Positions 7,142 to 14,924 of a DNA stretch of 17,260 nt are shown piece after piece. Position 1 is the stretch's first letter. The number at the start of each line of letters is the position of its first letter. This stretch comes from Desulfobacteraceae bacterium (GTDB lineage Bacteria; Desulfobacterota; Desulfobacteria; Desulfobacterales; Desulfosalsimonadaceae), in contig JAGGYV010000273.1 in assembly GCA_021162325.1 (NCBI GenBank), forward strand, positions 1 through 17,260, given 5' to 3'. The notes beneath the pieces are model-generated. The model was not told where the DNA came from and ran no database searches. It saw only the letters and a program-made list of their open reading frames with translations. A program made the position numbers and the translations under genes.

Positions 7142-7157
7142 TGGCACAAGTATTGAA
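7142..7157 (+). promoter_or_regulatory. Candidate sigma54 (-24/-12) promoter for the thioredoxin group
   Basis: TGGCAC at 7142-7147, five bases, then TTGAA at 7153-7157. The -24 box is complete and the spacing exact for the consensus TGGCAC-N5-TTGCW; only the C of the -12 GC is replaced by A. That C is usually important, which lowers confidence. A start near 7168 would leave a leader of about 120 bases. An activator gene of the matching type lies next door, divergently. The rest of the 6874-7291 gap shows only the tandem repeat and a 7-bp palindrome. Confidence 0.42.
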
Positions 7158-7167
7158 ATTAATACTT
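7148..7167. promoter_or_regulatory. Palindrome AAGTATT-N6-AATACTT over the -12 region
   Basis: A perfect 7-bp inverted repeat (7148-7154 and 7161-7167) with a 6-base spacer overlaps the candidate -12 element and start site. Such a position would fit a repressor operator; it could equally be chance in AT-rich DNA. Confidence 0.3.
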
Positions 7168-7291
7168 ATCAGGAATGTAAAAATCAATGACGACTGAGCG
7201 CGAACAATTTATTTACGGCAAAAATGAATCCACTTAAAACCAAAAAAATGGACGATGATTTCACAAAGTCTAAGAAGTAATGGAGGGAATT

Positions 7292-7618
7292 ATGGAGACA
7301 AAAAAGATCAGGTCAAAAACTGAGTTTGACACCACGATTCAAAACGGTGTCACGCTGGTTGATTTTAACGCACCATGGTGTGGGCCGTGCGTTTCTCAGG
7401 AACCGATACTTGAAAAAGTTGCCGATCAGTTTGACGGGCGGGCGGTTGTTGCTGCCATGAATATTGACAACCATCAGAAAATCGCTTTGGAACTGGGCAT
7501 CAGGAGCATTCCGACGCTGATCATTTTTAAAAACAACATGGAAATTCAGCGCTTTATTGGCCTTCAACCTGAAGGAACCCTTTCCGGTGCGTTGGAAAAA
7601 CTATTGGACTCATATTGA
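7292..7618 (+). CDS. Thioredoxin
   Basis: Cytoplasmic thiol-disulfide reductant of 108 residues, normal thioredoxin length. The active site is WCGPC (W29-C33), the buried strand before it is TLVDFNAP, and the cis-proline loop is RSIPTLIIF (P74). There is no signal peptide. An in-frame ATG lies at 7280, but GGAGG (7282-7286) sits five bases before ATG 7292, which fixes the start there. It is the first gene of a short plus-strand group with the duplicated small exported protein (94-base gap) and the DUF4242-like protein. A candidate sigma54 site upstream hints at control by the divergent activator. The usual Asp of the first strand (the D26 equivalent in E. coli) appears as the D of VDFNAP. The family call is secure; the client protein is unknown. 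Confidence 0.93.
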   Translation: METKKIRSKTEFDTTIQNGVTLVDFNAPWCGPCVSQEPILEKVADQFDGRAVVAAMNIDNHQKIALELGIRSIPTLIIFKNNMEIQRFIGLQPEGTLSGALEKLLDSY

Positions 7619-7695
7619 AAAAGTTATACCCGATTCATTTTCTAAAACCCGGCCCAAAACCATTTTAAATATCACAGAGCCGGAATTATATCATA

Positions 7696-7706
7696 AAAGG
7701 AGGTGA
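7696..7706 (+). promoter_or_regulatory. Full-consensus ribosome-binding site AAAGGAGGTGA
   Basis: Eleven bases complementary to the usual 16S rRNA 3' tail, six bases before the ATG at 7713. This is stronger than the sites of the neighbouring genes and suggests high translation of the small exported protein. Confidence 0.75.
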
Positions 7707-7712
7707 GGAATC

Positions 7713-8141
7713 ATGAATAGAATAAAAATATTAATGATTATAATAATTTCCTTTGGATTTTTCGCATCCCCGGCAATTGCTGCCTGTATTCTGCCTGACG
7801 CTGACTTTTTTTATGGGCCAACGATTGACAATCAATCGGAAATAAACGTGTCAAATGACACACGGAAAAATTTGCCATCTGAAGTTGATTTAAAGAAAAA
7901 AAAATCTGCTGGATTTTTCGCATCCTCGACAATTGCTGCCTGTATTCTGCCTGACGCTGACTTTTTTTACGGGGTAACGATTGACAATCAATCGAAAACA
8001 AACGTGTCAAATGACACACGGAAAAATTTGCCATCTGAAGTTGATTTAAAGGGAAAAAAAGTTGCTGCGACACTGCCTGACGATATACTGGCCCCTGAAT
8101 TTTTTTATGGTTATACGAATCTCATAACGGGGGGACGCTGA
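7713..8141 (+). CDS. Small exported protein with recent internal tandem duplication, unknown function
   Basis: 142 residues, no recognised family. It opens with a signal peptide (MNRIKILMIIIISFGFFASPAIA), followed by a cysteine (C25) in an IAAC setting that could be a lipobox. Residues 15-66 are repeated almost unchanged as 67-118, including the end of the signal peptide (GFFASxxIAACILPDADFFYG) and the segment SNDTRKNLPSEVDLK. A third degenerate unit (LPDDILAPEFFYGYT) follows, so FFYG occurs three times. The only cysteines are C25 and C77. A full-consensus ribosome site suggests strong expression. The stop at 8139-8141 comes right after a run of six G; one more G would extend the frame to 8185. 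The thioredoxin upstream and the DUF4242-like gene downstream are probable co-transcribed neighbours. Confidence 0.7.
   Translation: MNRIKILMIIIISFGFFASPAIAACILPDADFFYGPTIDNQSEINVSNDTRKNLPSEVDLKKKKSAGFFASSTIAACILPDADFFYGVTIDNQSKTNVSNDTRKNLPSEVDLKGKKVAATLPDDILAPEFFYGYTNLITGGR
7755..8066 (+). repeat. 156-bp in-frame tandem duplication (two copies)
   Basis: Copy 1 is 7755-7910 and copy 2 is 7911-8066. By eye they differ at about 11 of 156 positions, several of them silent, so the duplication is fairly recent. The unit is 52 codons, preserving frame, and includes the end of the signal peptide. Confidence 0.9.
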
Positions 8142-8273
8142 TTACACGGATCAAGGAAGCGGTTTACGAATTTAAACAAAAGTAATTGATAAAATAAAAC
8201 CGTGAAATCGATTTTGGAAGCAAGCGAAACAGAGTCAAAACGATAACACTTTAAAAATAAGGAGGACAGGGAA

Positions 8274-8588
8274 ATGGCTAAAAGGCAAAAATTTATGGCG
8301 GTTCATAATAATCCGGGTCTTGACTGTGATGTCGTTCAGGCGAACTGGCGAAAAATGGCCAAGCGTGAAGATGCTACCTGGGAAAAGACTTATTACAATG
8401 ATTACAGCGGCGTGCGATATTGCATATGGCGGGCGAAGAATGAAGAACAACTGAAAAAAATATTCGCCGACATGAACGTGTCCTGGGAAGCGATCACGCT
8501 TATTGAAGAGACATTCCCGGATCTATGGGGTGAAGAATGGCAGGAACATCTTGAAGCGGAAAAAACAGCAGATACCCTTGGCTCATAA
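8274..8588 (+). CDS. Small DUF4242-like (SCO4226-type nickel-binding fold) protein
   Basis: 104 residues, cytoplasmic, with no signal or membrane segment. The pattern WEKTYYNDYSGVRYCIWRAKNEEQLKKIF followed by WEAITLIEE resembles the DUF4242 / SCO4226 group. In that group a strand ending YCIYEAP is followed by a helix that packs on a ferredoxin-like sheet and binds nickel in the one studied member. The N-terminal part (FMAVHNNPGLDCDVVQANWRKMA) fits the first strand and helix. Metal binding here is not shown; C18, C50, H11 and H92 are the obvious candidate ligands. AAGGAGG (8259-8265) lies eight bases ahead of the start. It is last in the thioredoxin group and is followed by two hairpins. The family call comes from pattern memory, without an alignment. 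Confidence 0.6.
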   Translation: MAKRQKFMAVHNNPGLDCDVVQANWRKMAKREDATWEKTYYNDYSGVRYCIWRAKNEEQLKKIFADMNVSWEAITLIEETFPDLWGEEWQEHLEAEKTADTLGS

Positions 8589-8634
8589 AACACATATGCT
8601 TAAATACGTTAACCTATTCAAGCGACCATTGAAC

Positions 8635-8656
8635 GGGCGGGAATAACACCCCGCCC
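8635..8656. repeat. GC-rich hairpin GGGCGGG / CCCGCCC
   Basis: Perfect 7-bp stem (8635-8641 with 8650-8656) around an 8-base loop, 47 bases after the DUF4242-like gene. No T-run follows on either strand. It could be an extragenic palindromic repeat or a 3'-end stabiliser for the upstream transcript. Confidence 0.5.
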
Positions 8657-8685
8657 CTACCCTGCACCCCAACCCGACAAAAAAT

Positions 8686-8716
8686 GCATAAAATCCCATG
8701 CAGGGAGGTTTTATGC
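8686..8716 (-). terminator. Hairpin with T-run on the minus strand
   Basis: GCATAAAA-TCCC (8686-8697) pairs with GGGA (8703-8706) and TTTTATGC (8709-8716), giving 12 pairs with a 2-base bulge and a 5-base loop. On the minus strand it is followed by ATTTTTT, giving terminator form, yet no minus-strand gene feeds into it. On the plus strand it has no T-run but may still insulate the efflux operon from the genes upstream. Confidence 0.4.
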
Positions 8717-8738
8717 CCTCACGGATACCTTCTTATTT

Positions 8739-8767
8739 TTGTAACATTATTTCTGGAATCATGTACT
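8739..8767 (+). promoter_or_regulatory. Weak sigma70-like site ahead of the efflux operon
   Basis: TTGTAA (8739-8744) and TGTACT (8762-8767), 17 bases apart, each match four of six consensus positions. The site lies about 40 bases upstream of the first efflux gene, a sensible distance, but the motif match is weak. Confidence 0.25.
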
Positions 8768-8805
8768 TATAGCCAACCGGCTACTTTTTAAAACTGGAGT
8801 AATCG

Positions 8806-10167
8806 ATGTATAAATTTAAAAAAACCTCCCTCTTTTTAATTATAACAATGCTATTTTCAGCATATCCGTTTTATGCAAAAGCAGATAACAATAGCGAATC
8901 TGTCTCCAAAAGTGTCTCGGCAATAAGTGAGAATCAAGCAGGGTTAACCCTTGAACAGTGCATTGATATCGCTCTTGAGAATAACCCTGAAATTGCGGAG
9001 AAAAAGTCGGACACAGAAACGGCGTTGGCGGAAAAGGACATCGCCCAGGGACGATTATGGCCGGAGATAAGTGCAGTTGGGGGATACACGGTTTATCGTG
9101 ATGACAGGCTTATCAAACCAAGAAGACCCGGCGGATCAGACACGTTACAGTTCTCAGATGAGCTTATTTCCGGAGATATCGTTTTAAGCATGCCGTTATA
9201 CATGGGTGGAAAGCTTAGAGGCGAAATTAAAGCCGCTGAACAAATCATCCAATCAACAAAACATCAACTTTCCCGAAGCCGAAGGGAATTGGTGTTCAAT
9301 GTGACGAATGTTTTTTATTCGATGCTTGGTCAGCAGGCCGTTATACAGTCACTGGTATTTTCACAAAAAAATATGGAGGAACACCATAACGTCGTCCGGG
9401 ATCTGCTAAACGCTCAAAAAGCGGCCAAGGTTGATTTGCTGCGAACAAGGGTTCGGCTTGCGGATATAGCGCAACAGTTACTCCGGGAACGCAATGTGTT
9501 AAACATTCAATATGCATTACTTGTCAGCCTGTTAGGCTTAGATCAAAAAGACGAATTTTTTGAAATTGAGGGAGAATTAACTGAAATTGCGTTTTCCCCC
9601 CATATTGACCAGAGCATGGCATCCGCTTTTAAAAACAGGCGAGATTATCTGTCGCTGGAATCTAAGGTCAACGCCCAGGAACAGAAACTCAATATCGCCA
9701 AAGGCGGGCGATTGCCGGATGTTTTTCTTCGGGCATCTTACGGAAACCAATGGGATGCGGATTCGAGCCAGAACAATGAAGTCGGCCTGGTGGGAATCTC
9801 GATCGAACTGCCGCTTTTTGAAGGGGGACAAATTGATGCCAGAATACGCAAGGAACGCAGTCGGTTAAAAGCACAAAAAGAATCCCTGAGAACACTGCGA
9901 CTTCGCATTCGATTTGAACTGGAAACCGCAGCATTAAATATTGAATCGACGCGGGCAAGAATTAATGTGACCCAAAAAACAATTGAACAGGCTGAAGAAT
10001 CTTTACGGATTGAACGCGAAAAATACACCCAGGGAAAAGGCGCCATTGTAGAAGTTTTAGATGCCCAATCAGCCATGCTGGAATCACAAAAAAATTACTA
10101 CAGAGCCCTGGCGGAATACAACACGGCGTTGGCCCAATTCCGTTTGGCAAAAGGAGAGCAAAAATGA
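8806..10167 (+). CDS. TolC-family outer-membrane efflux protein
   Basis: Outer-membrane exit duct of a tripartite efflux pump, 453 residues, close to TolC/OprM family length. The signal peptide is MYKFKKTSLFLIITMLFSAYPFYAKA. Two outer-membrane-efflux repeats follow (about 48-235 and 260-445). The first begins with the family opening LTLEQCIDIALENNPEI, and each holds long helical coiled-coil stretches (for example 205-235 and 345-430) and short barrel strands (LWPEISAVGGYT, GLVGISIELPLFEGG). No lipobox cysteine is seen, so it is TolC-like rather than OprM-like at the N-terminus. The start has GGAG a few bases upstream. The TGA stop overlaps the ATG of the next gene (ATGA), giving translational coupling with the adaptor. 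Substrates cannot be read from sequence. Confidence 0.92.
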   Translation: MYKFKKTSLFLIITMLFSAYPFYAKADNNSESVSKSVSAISENQAGLTLEQCIDIALENNPEIAEKKSDTETALAEKDIAQGRLWPEISAVGGYTVYRDDRLIKPRRPGGSDTLQFSDELISGDIVLSMPLYMGGKLRGEIKAAEQIIQSTKHQLSRSRRELVFNVTNVFYSMLGQQAVIQSLVFSQKNMEEHHNVVRDLLNAQKAAKVDLLRTRVRLADIAQQLLRERNVLNIQYALLVSLLGLDQKDEFFEIEGELTEIAFSPHIDQSMASAFKNRRDYLSLESKVNAQEQKLNIAKGGRLPDVFLRASYGNQWDADSSQNNEVGLVGISIELPLFEGGQIDARIRKERSRLKAQKESLRTLRLRIRFELETAALNIESTRARINVTQKTIEQAEESLRIEREKYTQGKGAIVEVLDAQSAMLESQKNYYRALAEYNTALAQFRLAKGEQK

Positions 10168-11459
10168 AAAGAATCATACAGTTATGGATAGCGGCAATCC
10201 TTGGAATGGCTGTCATCGGAATGCTCGGCTGCGGCTCTGACGCAGATAATAAGGGACAAAAAAAATCCAAGAAGGCCCGGTACGTTCAGGTGGCTGAGGC
10301 GAAGAAAGAACGGATTGTCGAACTCCTGGAGACTACCGGGGATGTTATTGCTGTGAACACAGTAACGATGAAGGCGACGATTGAAGGCCCCATCGCCTTT
10401 TGCCCATGGCGAGAGGGTGATCTCATTGAAGAAGTCGGGCAAAAGTTGATTGAAATCGATCGGCCTTTATATCGTCAGGAACTCCTGGCCGCCAAAGCAG
10501 CATTGGCTGTGGCGACAGCTAAACTGGAAGACCTGAAAGCCGGCGCACGCCCTGAGGAAATATCACAGGCAAAGGAATCTGTTCGGCAGCTAGCCGATTG
10601 CACCGATTTTGCCAAAGCCGACCTGGATCGGACAAGATCACTGGTCAAAAGCGGCTCACTTCCTGGAGAAATGGTAGAAAAAGCCCGTGTCAGTTATGTG
10701 AAGTGCCAAACCCAACTGGTGGCGGACGGAGAAGCCCTGGCCATGCTTGAAGAGGGACCCACAAAAACTGAAATTGCTGTCCAGCAGGCTGCTGTAGGAG
10801 AAGCGGCGGCCAAACGGGCAATTGCCCAGGCAAAGCTTGATGAATGTACACTTAAAGCGCCTTTTGCCGGTGTGGTTACCCAGGTATTTGCCCGCCCGGG
10901 GGATCTGGCCACACCGCGAGCACCGCTGATTAAACTAATGGACCCAACGTCTCTGGTCGTGCGTGCCGGATTACCGGAAAGCTGTGCCGCTGATATTGAT
11001 ACGGATACCGAGGTAACCGTCAGGCTGGACGCATATCCGAATCAGACATTCAAAGCAAAAATCGATCGTGTCTATCCCCGGCTTGAATGGGAGTCACGCA
11101 CCCGAATCATTGAGATAAAGATCACTGATCCGGTCCAGCTGATACCGCGATTGTTTGCCAGGGTATCCGTTCAGGGCCGGGTCGCGGATGACGCCGTCGT
11201 GGTACCCGATGCGGCTATAATTACGACACCCAGAGGCGATAAAATTGTCTTTGTCGTCTCCGAAGGCAAAGCGAGCATGCGGAAAGTCTCGCTGGGGCTG
11301 GAACAGGGACAGCGTATACAGATAATTGACGGTGTGCAAGCCGGTGAGATGGTTGTTGTGGCCGGAAACCTGAACCTGAAAGATGGGGTGCCGGTTCACT
11401 TTGATAAAAAGAATCCGGCGATAGACACTCAAAAAGTTACAGGGGGTGATCCGCAATGA
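10164..11459 (+). CDS. RND efflux periplasmic adaptor (membrane-fusion protein)
   Basis: 431-residue adaptor linking the RND pump to the TolC-like duct. The N-terminus is a signal sequence ending GMLGC, so C23 may be lipidated, although M and L at -3/-2 are not the ideal lipobox. Half-lipoyl segments (about 62-102 and 229-262, with the family motif KAPFAGVV at 231-238) flank a long alanine- and glutamate-rich helical hairpin (about 104-226). A beta-barrel domain and a membrane-proximal domain (VVVPDAAIITTPRG onward) complete the layout. The hairpin is longer than in many HlyD-type adaptors of RND pumps, which suits docking to a TolC-like partner. Both gene ends overlap their neighbours by four bases (ATGA). 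The operon position makes the role secure. Confidence 0.92.
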   Translation: MKRIIQLWIAAILGMAVIGMLGCGSDADNKGQKKSKKARYVQVAEAKKERIVELLETTGDVIAVNTVTMKATIEGPIAFCPWREGDLIEEVGQKLIEIDRPLYRQELLAAKAALAVATAKLEDLKAGARPEEISQAKESVRQLADCTDFAKADLDRTRSLVKSGSLPGEMVEKARVSYVKCQTQLVADGEALAMLEEGPTKTEIAVQQAAVGEAAAKRAIAQAKLDECTLKAPFAGVVTQVFARPGDLATPRAPLIKLMDPTSLVVRAGLPESCAADIDTDTEVTVRLDAYPNQTFKAKIDRVYPRLEWESRTRIIEIKITDPVQLIPRLFARVSVQGRVADDAVVVPDAAIITTPRGDKIVFVVSEGKASMRKVSLGLEQGQRIQIIDGVQAGEMVVVAGNLNLKDGVPVHFDKKNPAIDTQKVTGGDPQ

Positions 11460-14400
11460 AGATCACCGCACTTGCACTTAAACGTCCCGTAGCCGTCACT
11501 GTTTTGGTCGTTGCCATTTTTTTCACCGGTTTGTTCAGTTTTTCACAGCTTAAAGTAAACTACTTACCTGACATTTCCTATCCGATGGTAAAAATCCATG
11601 CCTGGTGGCGGGGTGCAACAGCGGATGATATTGAGACCAATATCGCAGATCCACTGGAAGAGGTGATCTCCACCGTGGATGGTCTTGATTATATCGAGTC
11701 CTCCAGCATTGAGGGCATGTACACACTTTTGATAAATTTTACGTATGATGTCGATGTAGAGGTTGCCTTTCAGGATGTTATCGCTGCCATGGGCCGGGTG
11801 ACCAAAAAATTGCCGCGTGATATGGATCCCCCTGTCGTCATCAAGGCTGACCCGTCACAATTACCTGTGATAGAGGTGATGATTACTTCTGATGAGCATG
11901 ACCTTGTCTGGCTCCGCGACTGGGCAGACAATTGGCTGATTGATCGGATTGCAACGGTGCGGGGAACGGCTGGTGCCGAAGTAGTCGGTGGATTGGAACG
12001 GGAAATACGCGTTCATCTTGATCCGGATCGACTTCAGGCTTACAAACTGTCACCGGCCCGAGTGGTCAAAGCACTCTACGAAGAAAATCTCGAAACGTTT
12101 GCCGGTCGCGTGACGATTGAACCGCGCGAGATCATCGTCCGAACGATGGGCGAATTTGAAAACCTCGAAGAAATTAAAAACGTCGTTGTGGCAATATCCC
12201 CTGAGGGCGGTGAGGTCTATATCAAGGATATCGCCCATGTTGAAGATTCGCATGAGGAGATGCGGATCAGTACAAACTTTAACGGCAAGCCCTGCATTGA
12301 GTTTAAGGTATTAAAGCAGTATGCTGCCAATGCGGTTTCCGTTGCCGATGGTCTCAAAATCCGCTTAAACGAATTACGCGAACGGGGCGATATCCCGGAA
12401 GACATCCATTTCGGTTATGTGGAAGATGAGAGTACATACGTGATGGGAGCCATTCACAGTGTTGAAAGCTCAGCGCTCATTGCAGCGCTGCTCGTCATCC
12501 TGGTGGTTTATCTCTTTTTGGGGAGATGGCGCCAGGTCATCGTAATGGTCGTTGCGTTGCCGATTACGCTGCTGGCCAATTTCGCCGTGATGAAGGCTGC
12601 CGGCTTTTCAATTAATGTTTTCTCCTTAGGGGGATTGGTGGTCGCCCTGGGCGTCATTCTGGACAACTCGATTGTCGTCCTGGAAAATATTACCCGTCTA
12701 AAAGCTGAGAATGCGGACGATTACGCTCAACGCGGCACACAGGAGGTCGGCGCGGCGATTGTCACCGCAACACTGACATTTTTGGCCATCTTCCTGCCGT
12801 TTGTGTTTATTCCCGGCATGGCGGCTATCCTGTTTAAGGAACTTGTCCTTGTCGTGGGCGGGGTGGTGATGATTTCTTTGTTGGTTGCGATAACGCTCAC
12901 GCCATTGCTGACAGACAGACTTTTACGGGGCGATCATGATGAACAGGCTTCCGGCATCGCCCGGGGATTTGACAGGATGATTGGTTCCGGTCTTCGGCGT
13001 TATGAGCGGTTGCTGGGAATCTGCCTGCGGGCCAAATGGCTGGTGGTGGTTATCGCGGTGATGGCATTTGGTGCAGGTCTTTGGCTGGCCGGTCTCAGCG
13101 GTACACAATTTCTACCCAAGCTTGATGATGGTCGCGTGATGGTGAAGCTTAAAATGCCTAGCGGCACTTCAGTCGCAGAGGTCGATCGCATTCTGACACG
13201 AATTGAGGACCGTCTTGACGGGCTGCCGGAAATTGAAAGCGCATTCAGGCTCGCCGGCGGCAGGGTTTTCGGACTTTACACACTGGAGGTTGGCAACGAG
13301 GGTAATTTAAATATCCAGCTAGTTCCGCGCAGCCAACGGGACATCAGTACCGGGCAGTTTATTAAAAAGATCAGACCCTGGGCGGCAGAGATACAGGCTC
13401 AGGAACCGGGCGCCAAAATTCCCGTGAAACCAAGAAAAATAAAGGGATTGCGAAAAGTTGGCGAGCAGGATGTGGAGGTCAATGTCAAGGGCAGTGATGC
13501 GGTGTTGCTCTTTGAATTCTCCGAGAAACTGGCCGCTCAAATGAACAAAACGCCGGGATTGTCCGGTGTGAATATTTCGATGGATATGACAAAACCGGAG
13601 TACCGTGTATATGTGGATCGTGCCCGGGCCTCAGCACTGGGACTTCATGTCAATCAGGTGGCCACGACATTGCGGACCCTGGTTCAAGGCTTGGTAAGCA
13701 CTCAGTATCGTGATGGGACCGAGTATTATCCGATTCGTGTGATGATGCCGGAAATAACGCTTACCAGTAAGACGGACCTGGAAAATTTGATCATTGAAAC
13801 CCGCAATGGCGAACCGATCTATTTACATGATATCGCAGAAGTTCGCCGGGCGGTTGGTCCCGTTGAAATATCCCGCGAGGATCAGGTAATGAGAGTGATT
13901 GTTCGGGGCGATGCCGACGGAATCAGCATCGGCGAGGCGCTTGGCCTGGCTGAGCAGGCGGCTATTGATTTGGTGCCGCCGCCGGGTGTAGAGATATCAA
14001 TGGGCAGTGAGGCTCGGTTTATGGCGGAAAGCCGACGTGTGATGGGATTAATCATCGGTTTCGCGGCGCTGTTCGCCTATGTCATTTTAGCGATACAGTT
14101 CGAATCCTTTATGCTGCCGCTGTTGATCATGCTAAACGTACCCTTGACGCTGACAGGGTCCTTCCTGGCATTATTTATCACCGGTGGTGCCATTGGCGTA
14201 ACCGTCCAGATCGGTGTTCTTGTGATGATGGGCGGCATTACATCCCAGGGTGTGGTATTATTGTCCCTGGCTGAGAAGTACCGCCGTGACGGGATGTCTC
14301 CGATGGAAGCGATCCGTAAAGCAGCCCCCATCCGTGTTCGACCGATCCTGATGACCCAGTTGACCACGGTATTGGGATTAGTGCCGCTGGCGCTGAATCT

Positions 14401-14524
14401 TGGCGAGGGTGGCGATATGCTCGTAACAATGGCCATTGCCGTAATGGGAGGATTGTTATACTCGCTCTTGCTGACGTTACTGTTCCTGCCGTCTGCCTAT
14501 GGCCTGGTTTATCGCAAGGCTTGA
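11456..14524 (+). CDS. RND-family efflux transporter permease (HAE1/AcrB-like)
   Basis: Inner-membrane proton-driven pump of 1022 residues, the full family size. It has the two-fold layout: TM1 near residues 10-28 (ALKRPVAVTVLVVA), large periplasmic loop, TM2-6 around 335-475, a TM7 near 530, second loop, and TM8-12 around 860-1015. The TM4 proton-relay segment reads GVILDNSIVVLENI (399-412), so it has D403 followed by N404 where AcrB has two aspartates. This D-N form is common in HAE1 relatives and differs from the CzcA-type metal exporters. The second half has GGITSQGVVLL at the equivalent TM10 site. No stops or frameshifts interrupt it. Substrates are probably hydrophobic compounds, but neither drug, lipid nor hopanoid transport can be chosen from sequence. 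It is last in a three-gene operon with no regulator beside it. Confidence 0.93.
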   Translation: MKITALALKRPVAVTVLVVAIFFTGLFSFSQLKVNYLPDISYPMVKIHAWWRGATADDIETNIADPLEEVISTVDGLDYIESSSIEGMYTLLINFTYDVDVEVAFQDVIAAMGRVTKKLPRDMDPPVVIKADPSQLPVIEVMITSDEHDLVWLRDWADNWLIDRIATVRGTAGAEVVGGLEREIRVHLDPDRLQAYKLSPARVVKALYEENLETFAGRVTIEPREIIVRTMGEFENLEEIKNVVVAISPEGGEVYIKDIAHVEDSHEEMRISTNFNGKPCIEFKVLKQYAANAVSVADGLKIRLNELRERGDIPEDIHFGYVEDESTYVMGAIHSVESSALIAALLVILVVYLFLGRWRQVIVMVVALPITLLANFAVMKAAGFSINVFSLGGLVVALGVILDNSIVVLENITRLKAENADDYAQRGTQEVGAAIVTATLTFLAIFLPFVFIPGMAAILFKELVLVVGGVVMISLLVAITLTPLLTDRLLRGDHDEQASGIARGFDRMIGSGLRRYERLLGICLRAKWLVVVIAVMAFGAGLWLAGLSGTQFLPKLDDGRVMVKLKMPSGTSVAEVDRILTRIEDRLDGLPEIESAFRLAGGRVFGLYTLEVGNEGNLNIQLVPRSQRDISTGQFIKKIRPWAAEIQAQEPGAKIPVKPRKIKGLRKVGEQDVEVNVKGSDAVLLFEFSEKLAAQMNKTPGLSGVNISMDMTKPEYRVYVDRARASALGLHVNQVATTLRTLVQGLVSTQYRDGTEYYPIRVMMPEITLTSKTDLENLIIETRNGEPIYLHDIAEVRRAVGPVEISREDQVMRVIVRGDADGISIGEALGLAEQAAIDLVPPPGVEISMGSEARFMAESRRVMGLIIGFAALFAYVILAIQFESFMLPLLIMLNVPLTLTGSFLALFITGGAIGVTVQIGVLVMMGGITSQGVVLLSLAEKYRRDGMSPMEAIRKAAPIRVRPILMTQLTTVLGLVPLALNLGEGGDMLVTMAIAVMGGLLYSLLLTLLFLPSAYGLVYRKA

Positions 14525-14836
14525 AAGCATCCTTTTGCAAAATATATTTACACTTTTGATCACTATGCGCATACGTCGGCTCTTAACGGGGGAACTATTG
14601 ATGAAGCTATAATCGGTGCCAAAGTGGTCTTGTTTTGTTTTGGTAAAAAATTTCTTGATCCAAAAGTGCTGTCCGTCCGACCAAGGGCCATAGGACTGTG
14701 CGAAACAAAGTCACATTTTGTTATTTCCTTTCTTGAAGTACCCAATCCTTCTTTGACAGGAACTATGATAAAATGGGTTCGTGATTTAACCGTACAATAA
14801 ATTGCCAAGGGATTAAATGGATGAATAGAGACAATC

Positions 14837-14903
14837 TCGTAAAAAGCGTTTCATGGTGACGCATCACCACTGTATGAGAAAATAGCTTGTCTATCATTTC
14901 AAA
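14837..14903 (+). repeat. Dispersed palindromic repeat, copy C
   Basis: About 67 bp matching the reverse complement of copy A at all but a handful of positions, plus one length difference in an A-run. The central hairpin TGGTGA-CGCA-TCACCA (14854-14869) keeps a perfect stem while the loop differs from copy A. Confidence 0.82.
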
Positions 14904-14924
14904 TGTTTATGAATGAGTTATTTG

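Noticed and set aside
7224..7280. 18-codon leader peptide ending at the thioredoxin ribosome site
   Set aside because: The frame (MNPLKTKKMDDDF...) has no ribosome site and no codon run or hairpin typical of attenuation.
6900..7290. CRISPR-like array from the tandem CGTAGCGCAACC repeat
   Set aside because: Only two adjacent 12-bp units without spacers; this is a simple tandem repeat.
7738..8073. Minus-strand repeated frame across the duplicated gene
   Set aside because: Its repeat is simply the antisense image of the 156-bp duplication. The plus frame has a signal peptide and a perfect ribosome site.
14754..14774. TTGACAGGAACTATGAT as a promoter
   Set aside because: The -35-like and -10-like boxes are only five bases apart, too close to function as a sigma70 pair, and no gene follows.
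14563..14808. 81-codon minus-strand frame after the efflux operon
   Set aside because: No ribosome site, no recognised domain and an unlikely composition. It may be decayed sequence but cannot be supported as a gene.
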